Assembly (NCBI GenBank): GCA_964453435.1
Contig: CAYVQZ010000045.1
Span: 1-47,140 of the forward strand
DNA: 47,140 bases
From: CAYVQZ01 sp964453435
GTDB lineage: Bacteria; Abyssobacteria; SURF-5
Reading direction: 5' to 3'
Positions within the stretch are counted from its first letter, which is position 1. Every line of letters begins with the position of its first letter. The position numbers and the translations under genes were made by a program. Below are positions 1 through 8,444 of the stretch, one piece after another. The notes below the pieces were generated by a model, which saw only the letters and a program-made list of their open reading frames with translations, did not search any database and was not told the DNA's origin.

Positions 1-149
1 ACGGCGCGCCGTGCCCCTACAAAAAACGGTGTCTTCCTTCATCGAATTCTGAAAGCGAGAGCCGCGGCGCCATTAATGACGCACACCCGAAAACGGGAAG
101 GAGTGGAAAGGTCACAACCGGCTATGATAGAATAAGTTCTCGTAAGATT

Positions 150-223
150 GCGCCCGTAGCTCAGTAGGATAGAGCAGCGGTTTCCTAAACCGCGGGTCGG
201 AGGTTCGAATCCTCTCGGGCGCT
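150..223 (+). tRNA. tRNA-Arg (anticodon CCT)
   Basis: The sequence folds into a full cloverleaf. The acceptor stem pairs 150-156 with 216-222 over seven base pairs. The D arm has the usual GCTC...GAGC stem. The anticodon stem is GCGGT/ACCGC around the loop TTCCTAA, which puts CCT at 184-186, so it reads AGG codons. The T arm has the loop TTCGAAT and one G-U closing pair. CCA is not encoded. The base in the discriminator position is T, which is unusual for arginine tRNAs (normally A or G). A TATGAT hexamer at 123-128 could be the -10 box, but I see no good -35 box. Confidence 0.95.
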
Positions 224-652
224 CTTTTTATTTTCAAGCGCTTACACATTTTCCGAAGCCCGTTGTTCCTGCCCAAAGACTGATGTTGCGCCCGAAATTG
301 CGCCTATCGCGCTCCAGTTTTCCTTCAGATAGGCCGCGTGTTTCTCAGCGGCACTCTTCAAGTCCGCTTCGGAAACGATGAAGAAGCAGAGGGGGAGGGG
401 GCGTTCCGGCAACACGAAACCCAGAAATTCATGTCCCCGAAATTCCTGGATTCCCGTTTTCGCGGAAATGAAGGAGAAAATCCGTGCAATCAGTTGAATC
501 CGTTGGTTCCCCAATTCTATGTCTCTGTTTCTGAACCCTGATTCGTGTGGCTCGTGGTCCCGCGCTTCGTGTGGACAAAAGCCGACGGTCATACCTATAA
601 TGAATGCTTGCACGGTTCGATGGAGGATTCAAAAAAGGAAAGAGCAGGTAAC
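224..652. other. gene-free stretch with a degenerate repeat
   Basis: No credible gene is seen. The minus strand is open over about 242-613 but the peptide resembles no family I know and no ribosome binding site precedes it. At 445-474 there is a short segment of the type CTGGATTCCC...CGCGGAAATGA, a widespread intergenic repeat flavour found in many genomes. The stretch probably holds the promoter of the downstream ThDP enzyme, but I cannot place it. Confidence 0.4.
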
Positions 653-2314
653 ATGGAACGACAGGGAGGATACCTCGCGGCAAAAGCGCTGAAGAATGAA
701 GGCGTGCAATGTATTTTCACGTTGTGTGGCGGACATATCCAGCCGATTTACACCGGCTGTACCGAGGTGGGCATCAAGATTGTGGATGTGCGTCACGAGC
801 AGGCGGCGACGCACGCGGCCGACGGATGGGCGCGAGTCACGCGCACACCCGGCGTGGCGGTGGTGACGGCAGGCCCCGGTCTCACGAACTCGATTACGGG
901 GATAGCGAACGCAATGCGCGTCGGGGTTCCCATCGTCGTCATAGGCGGCCAGGCGCCGCTGTTCCAGTTCGAGAAGGGAGCCCTTCAAGAAATGGACCAC
1001 GTGGAGTTGCTGAGGCCCATCACGAAATGGGCGGTCCGCGTGCATCATACGAGCAGGATTCCGGAATACATCGGCGCGGCGTTCCGCAAGGCGGTATCGG
1101 GACGGCCCGGGCCCGTTTTTCTGGAGATACCGGTGGATGTTCTGCTCTCGTCAAAAGATGAACACAGCATGTTTTTTCCATCCGGTTCGCGCGCGAGTTC
1201 GCCGGCGTACGGCGACCCCGCCGGTGTCGAGCGAGCCGCCGAACTGCTTCGCTCATCTGCGAGGCCGGTGATTATGGCCGGAACCGGAGTCTGGTGGGAC
1301 AATGGAGGGGCGAGCGTCGAAAGACTCTCCGCGCTTATAAACGCTCCCGTGTATGTCAACGGGATGGCGCGCGGATGCGTCGACACGGACAATCCCCTGC
1401 ATTTGTCGCAATCACGCGGCAAGGCGTTCGCCGAAGGCGACATCATCGTTTTCGTCGGCGCCGAATTCGATTTCCGGCTGGCGTTCGGAGACACCAGCCA
1501 CATCAACGACAGGGCAAAGCTGATAAGAATCCACGGCGAACCGGCGGAACTCGACAGGAACCGAACCGCCGAAGTCGGCATCGCGGGCAACACGAAGGCG
1601 GTGCTCGAGCAACTTTGCGATGCGCTCGGAAGGCCGGAGACAAGCGCCGACCGTGCGGAGTGGGCGCGGGAGCTAGCGGAAAATGAGAAAGCCGAAATCG
1701 ATTCGATGAGGCGTCATATGGAATCCGATGCGGTCCCGATTCATCCGGCCCGCCTGTGCAAGGAGATAGACGATTTTCTCGGGCGAAACGCCATCATAAT
1801 CGCGGACGGCGGTGACGTAGTGTCGGTGGGCGCGCGGATAATACGGCCCCGCGCTCCCGGCCACTGGCTCGACCCCGGCCCCTTCGGCTGCCTCGGCGTT
1901 GGCGTGCCGTTCGGGCTGGCCGCGAAGATTGCGAATCCCGACAAACAGGTGTTGATGCTTTACGGCGACGGCTCGTTCGGTTTTAACGGGATGGAGATGG
2001 ATACCGCGGTCAGGTTCGGACTGCCAATCGTCGCCGTCATCGGGAACGACGGCGGCTGGGGTCAAATGCGCCAGGGCATCGAGGCTGCGGGCCTTGGAGA
2101 GGCGGGCCTGGTCGCGACCGACCTCGGATTCACGAGATATGATAAAATAGTAGAGGCGATGGGCGGCCACGGCGAGCACGTCGAGTCGCCTGATGAGATA
2201 AGGCCGGCGCTTGAACGCTCGTTCGAGAATCGCAAGCCGGCTTGTATCAATGTGATAGTGGACCAACGGGGGGCACGCCAACTGTTGACGGCCGCCCGCG
2301 GGATGAGTGCTTGA
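653..2314 (+). CDS. ThDP-dependent enzyme, acetolactate synthase / 2-hydroxyacyl-CoA lyase-like
   Basis: The 553-residue protein has the three-domain layout of ThDP-dependent decarboxylases. The N-terminal domain carries the cofactor-activating glutamate in RHEQAATHAADG (E49). The central domain is Rossmann-like (about 190-340). The C-terminal domain has the Mg/ThDP motif starting GDGSFG at about 438 and ending IGND. The family joins or splits 2-oxoacids, or cleaves 2-hydroxyacyl-CoA. The sequence has the acetolactate-synthase fold, but no regulatory-subunit gene follows, so a catabolic lyase role is as likely as branched-chain amino acid synthesis. I chose the ATG at 653 because homologous sequence begins here; an open frame continues upstream to 545 with no family similarity. 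The GND in place of the usual GNN/NNG end of the ThDP motif is noteworthy. The exact substrate is unknown. hflX follows after 36 bases. Confidence 0.85.
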   Translation: MERQGGYLAAKALKNEGVQCIFTLCGGHIQPIYTGCTEVGIKIVDVRHEQAATHAADGWARVTRTPGVAVVTAGPGLTNSITGIANAMRVGVPIVVIGGQAPLFQFEKGALQEMDHVELLRPITKWAVRVHHTSRIPEYIGAAFRKAVSGRPGPVFLEIPVDVLLSSKDEHSMFFPSGSRASSPAYGDPAGVERAAELLRSSARPVIMAGTGVWWDNGGASVERLSALINAPVYVNGMARGCVDTDNPLHLSQSRGKAFAEGDIIVFVGAEFDFRLAFGDTSHINDRAKLIRIHGEPAELDRNRTAEVGIAGNTKAVLEQLCDALGRPETSADRAEWARELAENEKAEIDSMRRHMESDAVPIHPARLCKEIDDFLGRNAIIIADGGDVVSVGARIIRPRAPGHWLDPGPFGCLGVGVPFGLAAKIANPDKQVLMLYGDGSFGFNGMEMDTAVRFGLPIVAVIGNDGGWGQMRQGIEAAGLGEAGLVATDLGFTRYDKIVEAMGGHGEHVESPDEIRPALERSFENRKPACINVIVDQRGARQLLTAARGMSA

Positions 2315-2350
2315 ACAAACGTTAAAGGAGATGAGAGAGCCATAAATAAG

Positions 2351-3979
2351 GTGTACGGACGCACGCTCGGACTGAAGGCCAACCAGATTCGTCAACTCGA
2401 GCGTGTCTACCGCCGAAAAATCGACCCGAGCAGGATTGTCACCCACGAGGTCGCTCGCGAGCTCACGGAACTTTCGAACGAAATCAGAAGGCAAATCGGG
2501 ATACTCGTTGACCGCAAAGGGCGTGTGCAATATGTGATCGTGGGCGATGCAAGGTCGGTATTCATTCCGGACCTTGAGAAGGACTATCCCGCCCCGAGCC
2601 ATCGGCTGCGGGGATTGAGGCTGATTCATACCCATCTGAACGGAGAATCCCTCACCGACGACGACCTGACGGACTTGGCGTTGCTGAAGCTCGACATGGT
2701 GGTCGCCGTCGGGGTGGGTTCCGATGGCCTGCCGAAACAAGCGCACGCCGCGCACATTCTGCCATTGAATCCGGACGGCGAACAGTGGCGGCTCCTCGAA
2801 CCGGTTGCGCCCGCGCAGCTCGAGGTGGATTTTCTGGCGCTCGTCGGTTCGCTCGAGGAGGAGATTGCGCGCAAGCAGCCCGGCCGGTCGCGCCGGTCGC
2901 GCACGGCAGGCGCCAACCGAGCCATATTGGTCAGCGTGACGACGCAGCCCGAGTATGAAATCGAAGAGTCGCTCGAAGAGTTGCGGCAGCTTGCCCTGAC
3001 CTCAAACCTGAACATTGTCGGCTCGGTGATACAGCGCCGCCACGACGTGGACCCTCGTTTTCTCATGGGGAAAGGCAAGATGAAAGAGCTCGCGCTTCGC
3101 TCGATGCAGCTTGGCGCCGATATGCTGATATTCGACCAGAATCTGAACCCGTCGCAGCTCCGGACCATCACGGACATGACCGAGTTGAAGGTGTTGGACC
3201 GGACGCAGTTGATTCTTGACATATTCGCGCAGCATGCGCAGAGCACCGACGGAAAGGTGCAGGTGGAGCTGGCCCAGCTCAAATACTTGCTTCCCCGGCT
3301 GGTGACGAAGAACACGGCGATGTCGCGCCTGACGGGCGGCATTGGCGGGAGGGGTCCGGGCGAAACGAAGCTCGAGATAAACCGGCGCCGCGCGCACGAC
3401 CGCATCGCTCATCTCGAGAAGATGCTGCGCAATTCGTCCCGGAACAGGAAATTGCGCCGGAATCTTCGCCGCAAAGAGGGGCTGCCGATAATCTCGATTG
3501 TCGGCTACACGAACGCCGGCAAATCCACCCTTCTCAATGCGCTGACGAACAGTCATGTGACAGTCGAGGACAAGCTGTTCGCCACGCTTGACACATCGAG
3601 CCGGCGCCTGAGGTTTCCGCGAGAGCGCGAAGTGATAATAACCGATACGGTCGGATTCATCAGGGACCTGCCGCCGGAACTCGTCGCCGCTTTCCGCGCC
3701 ACCCTCGAAGAACTCGAGGACGCGGACCTTTTGCTGCACGTGGCCGACGCCGGCAGCCCGTACCTCGAGAATCATTTGGAAGTCGTGAAGAAGACACTGG
3801 CCGATTTGGGATTGCAGGAAAAACCGCGGCTGCTTGCGTTGAACAAGGCGGACACGATATCCTCCGAAACCATCGCGAACCTGGCGAAACGGCTCGACGG
3901 CGTGCCCATATGCGCCCTCGACCGCAACACGCTGACTCCTTTACTCGAGCGGATGGACTCCATTTTGTGGCCCGAGTAA
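2351..3979 (+). CDS. hflX: GTPase HflX
   Basis: HflX is a ribosome-associated GTPase that splits stalled or stressed 70S ribosomes. This 542-residue protein has an extended N-terminal domain (about 1-190) seen in the longer HflX group. The canonical HflX glycine-rich segment GGIGGRGPGETKLE follows, then a coiled linker and a G domain with Walker A GYTNAGKST (385-393), DTVGF (G3) and NKAD (G4). The predicted start is GTG at 2351, but a good AAAGGAG at 2324-2330 sits 20 bases upstream, too far for that GTG. The in-frame ATA at 2342 has an 11-base spacing, so an unusual ATA start adding three residues is possible. An ATG at 2331 is out of frame and stops at once. Identity is secure; only the start is in doubt. 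Confidence 0.95.
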   Translation: MYGRTLGLKANQIRQLERVYRRKIDPSRIVTHEVARELTELSNEIRRQIGILVDRKGRVQYVIVGDARSVFIPDLEKDYPAPSHRLRGLRLIHTHLNGESLTDDDLTDLALLKLDMVVAVGVGSDGLPKQAHAAHILPLNPDGEQWRLLEPVAPAQLEVDFLALVGSLEEEIARKQPGRSRRSRTAGANRAILVSVTTQPEYEIEESLEELRQLALTSNLNIVGSVIQRRHDVDPRFLMGKGKMKELALRSMQLGADMLIFDQNLNPSQLRTITDMTELKVLDRTQLILDIFAQHAQSTDGKVQVELAQLKYLLPRLVTKNTAMSRLTGGIGGRGPGETKLEINRRRAHDRIAHLEKMLRNSSRNRKLRRNLRRKEGLPIISIVGYTNAGKSTLLNALTNSHVTVEDKLFATLDTSSRRLRFPREREVIITDTVGFIRDLPPELVAAFRATLEELEDADLLLHVADAGSPYLENHLEVVKKTLADLGLQEKPRLLALNKADTISSETIANLAKRLDGVPICALDRNTLTPLLERMDSILWPE

Positions 3980-4056
3980 TAAATCTTTTCCAGCGGTTCA
4001 TACGTTTGTAATGACAGAGAGCGGAAGCCGCACGTGGCGACAAGAGGAACACGATT

Positions 4057-4662
4057 TTGGAGCGGAATGTCCCTGACGAGATTCTGATGCTGCGATACGG
4101 CCAGGGAGACCTCGGGGCGTTCGAGCAGTTGCTGGAACGTCATCGTCGCCCCCTGTTCGGCTATCTCCGTCGGATGCTCGGAAGCCGCGAACTTGCGGAG
4201 GACACGCTCCAGGAGGTGTTCATTCGCGTGATAAACGCCAGGCGACGCTACAAGAAGAGCGCAAAATTCGCGACGTGGCTCTATAAAATCGCGCACAATG
4301 TGTCTGTCGACGCGCTCAGGCGCGAGAGCTACAGGAAGGCCGATTCGCTGTCGGGCGCGCCGGAAAACGAGGATGGAATCAAATTGGAAGATGTTATCAC
4401 GGACGCGAACCCGGGGCCCGACGAACTGATGGCGCGGCGGCATTTTTCGGAGGTTCTTCAGAACTGCATATCGCGCTTGAGTCCGGAGCAGAGGGAGGTT
4501 TTCGTGCTCAGGCAATACCAGGATTTACCGTTCCGCGAGATTGCGCGCGCAGTCGGCGCCACCGAGAGTACGGTGAAGAGCAGGATGCGATACGCTCTGA
4601 ACAATCTTCGCGCGATGCTCATCGAGGAGCGGGTCGTCGAGGAGGTGGCTCCTTCGCCATGA
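4057..4662 (+). CDS. ECF-type RNA polymerase sigma factor
   Basis: The 201-residue protein has the two-domain form of group 4 (ECF) sigma-70 factors. Region 2 spans about residues 20-95 and includes a typical core-binding helix (DTLQEVFIRVI) and the WLYKIAHN segment used for -10 recognition. Region 4 spans about 135-190 with the helix-turn-helix LPFREIARAVGATESTVKSR, which reads the -35 element. The start is TTG at 4057, supported by AAGAGGAA about nine bases upstream. Its stop overlaps the start of the next gene (ATGA), so it is translationally coupled to its anti-sigma partner. It presumably directs an envelope-stress or redox-type response. The trigger cannot be read from the sequence. Confidence 0.93.
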   Translation: MERNVPDEILMLRYGQGDLGAFEQLLERHRRPLFGYLRRMLGSRELAEDTLQEVFIRVINARRRYKKSAKFATWLYKIAHNVSVDALRRESYRKADSLSGAPENEDGIKLEDVITDANPGPDELMARRHFSEVLQNCISRLSPEQREVFVLRQYQDLPFREIARAVGATESTVKSRMRYALNNLRAMLIEERVVEEVAPSP

Positions 4663-5939
4663 ACTGCGAGAGGGCAAGCTCATTGATGCTGGACTATCTG
4701 TACGGGGAGCTCGACCAAAAGAGGGCGCTGGCGCTCGAGAATCATCTCGGGGTTTGCAAACGGTGTTCCGACGAGTTCGAGGCGCACAAGGCAACCGTGT
4801 CGGCGTTCGCCAAACTGCCCGTCGAGGAGCCCGGCGACGCCGTGACCGCGCGAATCATGAATCGCGCTAAAGCGGAAATGGAAGAGGCCGGAGCAGCGAG
4901 AAGACAGAAGAGCGCCTGGTATTGGAGGCCGGCCCTGGCGGCCGCCGCAGCCGCGGCTCTGGTCATAGTCTCCGTCGTGTATTATCTGCCGACAGCACGG
5001 AAAAGCAGCGCTCCTTCAAGTGAAATTGCCGCCATGAAACGGTCGCCTGCAAGCATGAAGCGGGAAGAATCTGCAAAAGTCGCCTTCATGAAGGAATCGG
5101 TCGAAACGGCCGAGAGCAGAGACAAGGGACTTTATCCCGGCGCGACCGTTGATGCCCCGGAACTGCGGGCGCAAGGGGAACCGGCCATGAAAATATCGGC
5201 CACGCCGAAAGCAGGCGTTGTTTTGGAAGAAGAAGCATACGCTCGGCATAGCTTACTCTCGGGCGCCGGCGTGTCGGAGCAATACATGGAACCCGACTAT
5301 GATTATCCAAAGTCGGCCGGGGCGGCTTCTCCATCAACCGATGACCGGCTTGCCGCCGCTAAATCCGCCGAAGGGGCGAAGGCGCGTCAGAACGCTTCCA
5401 TGATGTCGCGCTCTCTTGCCGATGAAGTGGAGACTGAAGAGTCCGTATCGAGCCTCGGCAAACCGGGAACACCCGATGGAGCGGCCGGCGAAGAGTCCGA
5501 GGAGGAGTCCGTCACGGCGCTTGAACGGAGCGCCCAAATCAGGATGGCGCAGGAAGAGCTTGCCGTGGGAAACGAGTATTTCAGCCAGCATGACTTCAGC
5601 CAGGCGGCGGTCAACTACCAGAATGTCATAGAACTCGAGCCTCAGGGAGAGCTCGTGGCCGAGGCGAAATATCGGTTGGCGCAAACCCGGCAAAGCTTGA
5701 ATCAATGCGAGGAGGCAATCTCACTGTACAACGAGGTCCTCGAGAAATATCCCGATTTCCCGAAGAGAGCGGACATATACCTGGCCGCCGGCGAGTGCTA
5801 CGTTGCCATGGGCGACCTTGAAGAGGCGCTCCGCAACTTCGAGATAGTGCGCGACCGTGTTCCGGAAAAGCGAGAGACCGCGCAGAAAAAAATCGATATG
5901 GTCATCATGCGGCAGCGCGCGGCCGCGCCGGCGGAATGA
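4659..5939 (+). CDS. membrane anti-sigma factor with zf-HC2 domain and TPR tail
   Basis: The N terminus is a zinc-binding anti-sigma domain (zf-HC2) with C3, H29, C33 and C36 in the HxxxCxxC pattern. It should hold the preceding ECF sigma factor in the cytoplasm. One transmembrane segment lies at about 89-110. A long low-complexity, acidic and serine-rich linker follows (about 115-285). The C-terminal part (about 290-415) is made of TPR-like helical repeats similar to those of YbgF/CpoB-type periplasmic proteins, so it should sit outside the membrane. The zinc finger plus external TPR suggests that assembly state or protein partners in the envelope control sigma release. At 426 residues it is much longer than a minimal zf-HC2 anti-sigma factor. 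The start overlaps the sigma gene by four bases. Confidence 0.88.
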   Translation: MNCERASSLMLDYLYGELDQKRALALENHLGVCKRCSDEFEAHKATVSAFAKLPVEEPGDAVTARIMNRAKAEMEEAGAARRQKSAWYWRPALAAAAAAALVIVSVVYYLPTARKSSAPSSEIAAMKRSPASMKREESAKVAFMKESVETAESRDKGLYPGATVDAPELRAQGEPAMKISATPKAGVVLEEEAYARHSLLSGAGVSEQYMEPDYDYPKSAGAASPSTDDRLAAAKSAEGAKARQNASMMSRSLADEVETEESVSSLGKPGTPDGAAGEESEEESVTALERSAQIRMAQEELAVGNEYFSQHDFSQAAVNYQNVIELEPQGELVAEAKYRLAQTRQSLNQCEEAISLYNEVLEKYPDFPKRADIYLAAGECYVAMGDLEEALRNFEIVRDRVPEKRETAQKKIDMVIMRQRAAAPAE

Positions 5940-5991
5940 AACCTCGCCGACACTTTGCCCCCACCGAACCGCGCGCGCGAATCCCCGAGCA

Positions 5992-6021
5992 TTTACATTT
6001 CGGGTTGGGTTTGTGTAAAAT
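5992..6021 (+). promoter_or_regulatory. candidate sigma70 promoter for the aldehyde oxidoreductase gene
   Basis: TTTACA (5992-5997) and TAAAAT (6016-6021) are separated by 18 bases. They lie 58 bases before the ATG of the downstream gene in a 139-base intergenic space. This is a consensus match only; no operator is apparent. Confidence 0.45.
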
Positions 6022-6078
6022 GTGTCTTGCATTTGTGGTCATGACTTCACTTGGCGGTCTGAGATGGGAGAGATCATC

Positions 6079-7938
6079 ATGGGAACTCAGCATGGGAAGC
6101 TTTTGGAAGTAGACCTGTCGTCGGGGAAGATTTCTACCCGGAAACTCGATGACGAGGTTCTGAACGATTACATTGGCGGAAGCGGTCTGGCGGCAAAGCT
6201 GTTCGTTGACGACGGGGTTCCGGTCGATTGCGACCCGCTCGGTCCCGAGAACAACCTCTATGTTCTCACCGGGCCGCTCACGGGAAGCGGCTTGCCCGCG
6301 ACGCCCCGGTTCAGCATCGCGGCGAAGTCGCCGCTGACCGGCATCTGGGGGGAGGCGAACTCCGGCGGCTATTTCGGACCGGCATTGAAGTTCGCCGGCT
6401 GGGACGGCATCGCCATTCGGGGCCAGTCCGAAAAGCCCGTGATGCTGGTAATCGAGGATGAGAAGGCCGAGTTGCGGGACGCGTCGGACCTGTGGGGGAA
6501 AGACACATACGAAACCACCGACATTCTTGCGTCAAAGTTCGAGGGCAAACCTGCCGTCAGGAACGTATCGATTGGACCGGCGGGAGAGAACCTCGTGAAG
6601 TATGCCGCCGTTTGCGACGGCAAGCATGACTATGCGGGCCGCACGGGACTCGGAGCGGTGATGGGTTCGAAAAAGCTGAAGGCCATTGTCGTTCGCGGGT
6701 CCGGCAAACTGGCGCCTGCGGACAAGGACGCGTTCACCGAGGTTCGGAAAGCGGTGACGGACAAGATTAACGAGGGCATGTTCACGATGGCCCTCAAATC
6801 GATGGGAACAAACGCCGGCATGGTGATGGGCATGACCATGGGCGACGTGCCGACGAAAAACTGGATTGTCGGCGAGGACATGGAATGCGCCAACGAGCTC
6901 AGTTCGATTGTCATGAACGAGAAATATCTCACGAAGGCTTCGGCGTGCTACGGCTGCCCGATCGGCTGCAAACGGAACGTGAAAGTCGACGAGGGCCCGT
7001 ACAAGATGGAACCGGGCGCCGGGCCGGAATACGAGACGATGGGCTCGTTCGGCACGATGTGCATGATATGCGACCAGGCGGCGGTCAACAAAATCAACGA
7101 CCTCTGCAACCGCTTCGGGCTGGACACAATTTCAGGCGGGTGCACGTGCGCGTTCGCAATCGAGTGCTATGAAAACGGCATTCTCACAGACGCCGACACC
7201 GGCGGTCTCAAACTGAACTGGGGCAATGCCGACGCCGTGATTGAACTTATTCAGAAGATTGCCCGCCGGGAAGGTATCGGCGACGTTTTGGCGGAGGGCA
7301 GTCGCGCGGCCGCCCGGAAGATTGGCAAGAACGCCGCCAACTATACGGCCGAGGTGAAGGGGCTCGAAGCGCCCATGCACGACCCTCGCGCATTCCACGG
7401 GCTGGGGCTGGCGTACGCGATGTCTATCCGCGGAGCGTGCCACCTGTCGCATCTTGACCTGTTCGCCGAGCAGGGAGGCGTCTCGATGCCCGAGGTCGGA
7501 ATCGAGGGCGGTTACGTGGGACAGACGAGCGAAGGGAAAAGCAAGCTCGTGTGGGTGACCGAAAATCTTGCGTCGGTTCTTCAATCGACGGGGATGTGCT
7601 ACTTCGGCGCTGCCTCGCTCGATTTCAACGACATGACGAAGATGCTGAATACGACCGCAGGCCGAAACTATACGGTCGAAGACCTGCTCAAAATCGGCGA
7701 GCGCATCTGGCTTCTGAAGCGTGCCCTCAACAACATGATGGGCGTGACCGTCGACGACGACAGGCTGCCGGACAAGATTCTCACACCCACGAAGGAAGGC
7801 GGCGCGGCAGGGTCGGTCCCGGATATCGAACTGATGATGAAGGAGTACTACGACATTCGCGGGCTGGATGGTCAAGGAAAGCCGAAGAAGGAAAAACTTG
7901 CGGCGGTCGGCCTGAGCGACATAGCGGGCCGATTGTGA
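6079..7938 (+). CDS. tungsten-dependent aldehyde:ferredoxin oxidoreductase
   Basis: The enzyme oxidises aldehydes to carboxylic acids with ferredoxin as electron acceptor, or runs in reverse to reduce acids. It uses a tungsto-bispterin cofactor and a [4Fe-4S] cluster. The 619-residue protein has the AOR N-terminal domain (about 1-210), with segments such as GPLTGSG and the pterin-binding stretch around GPAGEN and DYAGRTGLGAVMGSKKLKA. The cluster ligands appear as C290, C293 and C297 (CxxCxxxC) plus C507 near the C terminus. The start at 6079 is preferred because GGGAG lies eight bases upstream; two further in-frame starts lie upstream. A strong terminator follows, so the gene looks monocistronic. 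The aldehyde substrate is unknown; detoxification of fermentation aldehydes or reversible acid reduction are both usual roles. Confidence 0.93.
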   Translation: MGTQHGKLLEVDLSSGKISTRKLDDEVLNDYIGGSGLAAKLFVDDGVPVDCDPLGPENNLYVLTGPLTGSGLPATPRFSIAAKSPLTGIWGEANSGGYFGPALKFAGWDGIAIRGQSEKPVMLVIEDEKAELRDASDLWGKDTYETTDILASKFEGKPAVRNVSIGPAGENLVKYAAVCDGKHDYAGRTGLGAVMGSKKLKAIVVRGSGKLAPADKDAFTEVRKAVTDKINEGMFTMALKSMGTNAGMVMGMTMGDVPTKNWIVGEDMECANELSSIVMNEKYLTKASACYGCPIGCKRNVKVDEGPYKMEPGAGPEYETMGSFGTMCMICDQAAVNKINDLCNRFGLDTISGGCTCAFAIECYENGILTDADTGGLKLNWGNADAVIELIQKIARREGIGDVLAEGSRAAARKIGKNAANYTAEVKGLEAPMHDPRAFHGLGLAYAMSIRGACHLSHLDLFAEQGGVSMPEVGIEGGYVGQTSEGKSKLVWVTENLASVLQSTGMCYFGAASLDFNDMTKMLNTTAGRNYTVEDLLKIGERIWLLKRALNNMMGVTVDDDRLPDKILTPTKEGGAAGSVPDIELMMKEYYDIRGLDGQGKPKKEKLAAVGLSDIAGRL

Positions 7939-7961
7939 GAAAGAAGAATCGCGGATTTTCG

Positions 7962-7995
7962 GGGCCGGAGGAGGAGGGTCTTCTCCGGCCCTTTT
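7962..7995 (+). terminator. rho-independent terminator after the aldehyde oxidoreductase gene
   Basis: GGGCCGGAG (7962-7970) pairs perfectly with CTCCGGCCC (7983-7991) around a 12-base loop, followed by TTTT. It begins 24 bases after the stop codon. This is the clearest intrinsic terminator in the window. Confidence 0.85.
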
Positions 7996-8110
7996 CGTGC
8001 CTCGTGGCGGCTTTTGGGGGCGGCTGGGGGCGGCTTGCGGGCGGGGCGACGCGTCTGCTACAATGGACATGGAAAGGTTCTCGGGGTTCGAAACCTCAGA
8101 GGTGAATAGA

Positions 8111-8410
8111 ATGGCCGATTCGGCTGATGAGAAAGTTCTGGAAGAGACGAAGGCACGAATCCTGAGGGGTTCGGAAAAATACGCTGATAAGGCGGGTTAC
8201 AAGCTGAGCCCTGATTCGGAGGTTGTCAAGACCATAATCATTGGGTTGGCTAAGAACAAGCTCAAGTACGGTTATTCCTATTGCCCGTGTTTTTTTGTTT
8301 CCGGCAATCCGCAGGAAGACAGGAAAATTATATGTCCATGCCAGTACCATCGCGAGGATATAGAAAAGCACGGGAAATGTCATTGCGGGCTTTTTGTGAA
8401 GTCCGACTAA
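8111..8410 (+). CDS. ferredoxin:thioredoxin reductase catalytic-chain-like protein
   Basis: The 99-residue protein matches the catalytic (beta) chain of ferredoxin:thioredoxin reductase, which uses a [4Fe-4S] cluster next to a redox disulfide to pass electrons from ferredoxin to thioredoxin. All six signature cysteines are present: C58/C60 (CPC), C75/C77 (CPC) and C90/C92 (CHC), with the histidine in CHC. No variable (alpha) chain is encoded nearby, as is common in anaerobic bacteria and archaea. The ATG at 8111 has AGAGGTGA six bases upstream; a GTG three codons earlier is the alternative. It follows the terminator of the aldehyde oxidoreductase and precedes ispE by 34 bases, so it may share transcription with ispE. 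Confidence 0.9.
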   Translation: MADSADEKVLEETKARILRGSEKYADKAGYKLSPDSEVVKTIIIGLAKNKLKYGYSYCPCFFVSGNPQEDRKIICPCQYHREDIEKHGKCHCGLFVKSD

Positions 8411-8444
8411 CCTGAATCATCTTTCCTTTCGGCAGGCGCCTCGG

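Noticed and set aside
242..613. 123-residue minus-strand frame near the window start
   Set aside because: There is no ribosome binding site or recognisable domain, and it overlaps a degenerate intergenic repeat segment.
1673..2755. 360-residue open frame on the minus strand across two genes
   Set aside because: It spans the ThDP enzyme and hflX, both recognisable on the plus strand. The antisense peptide has no motif.
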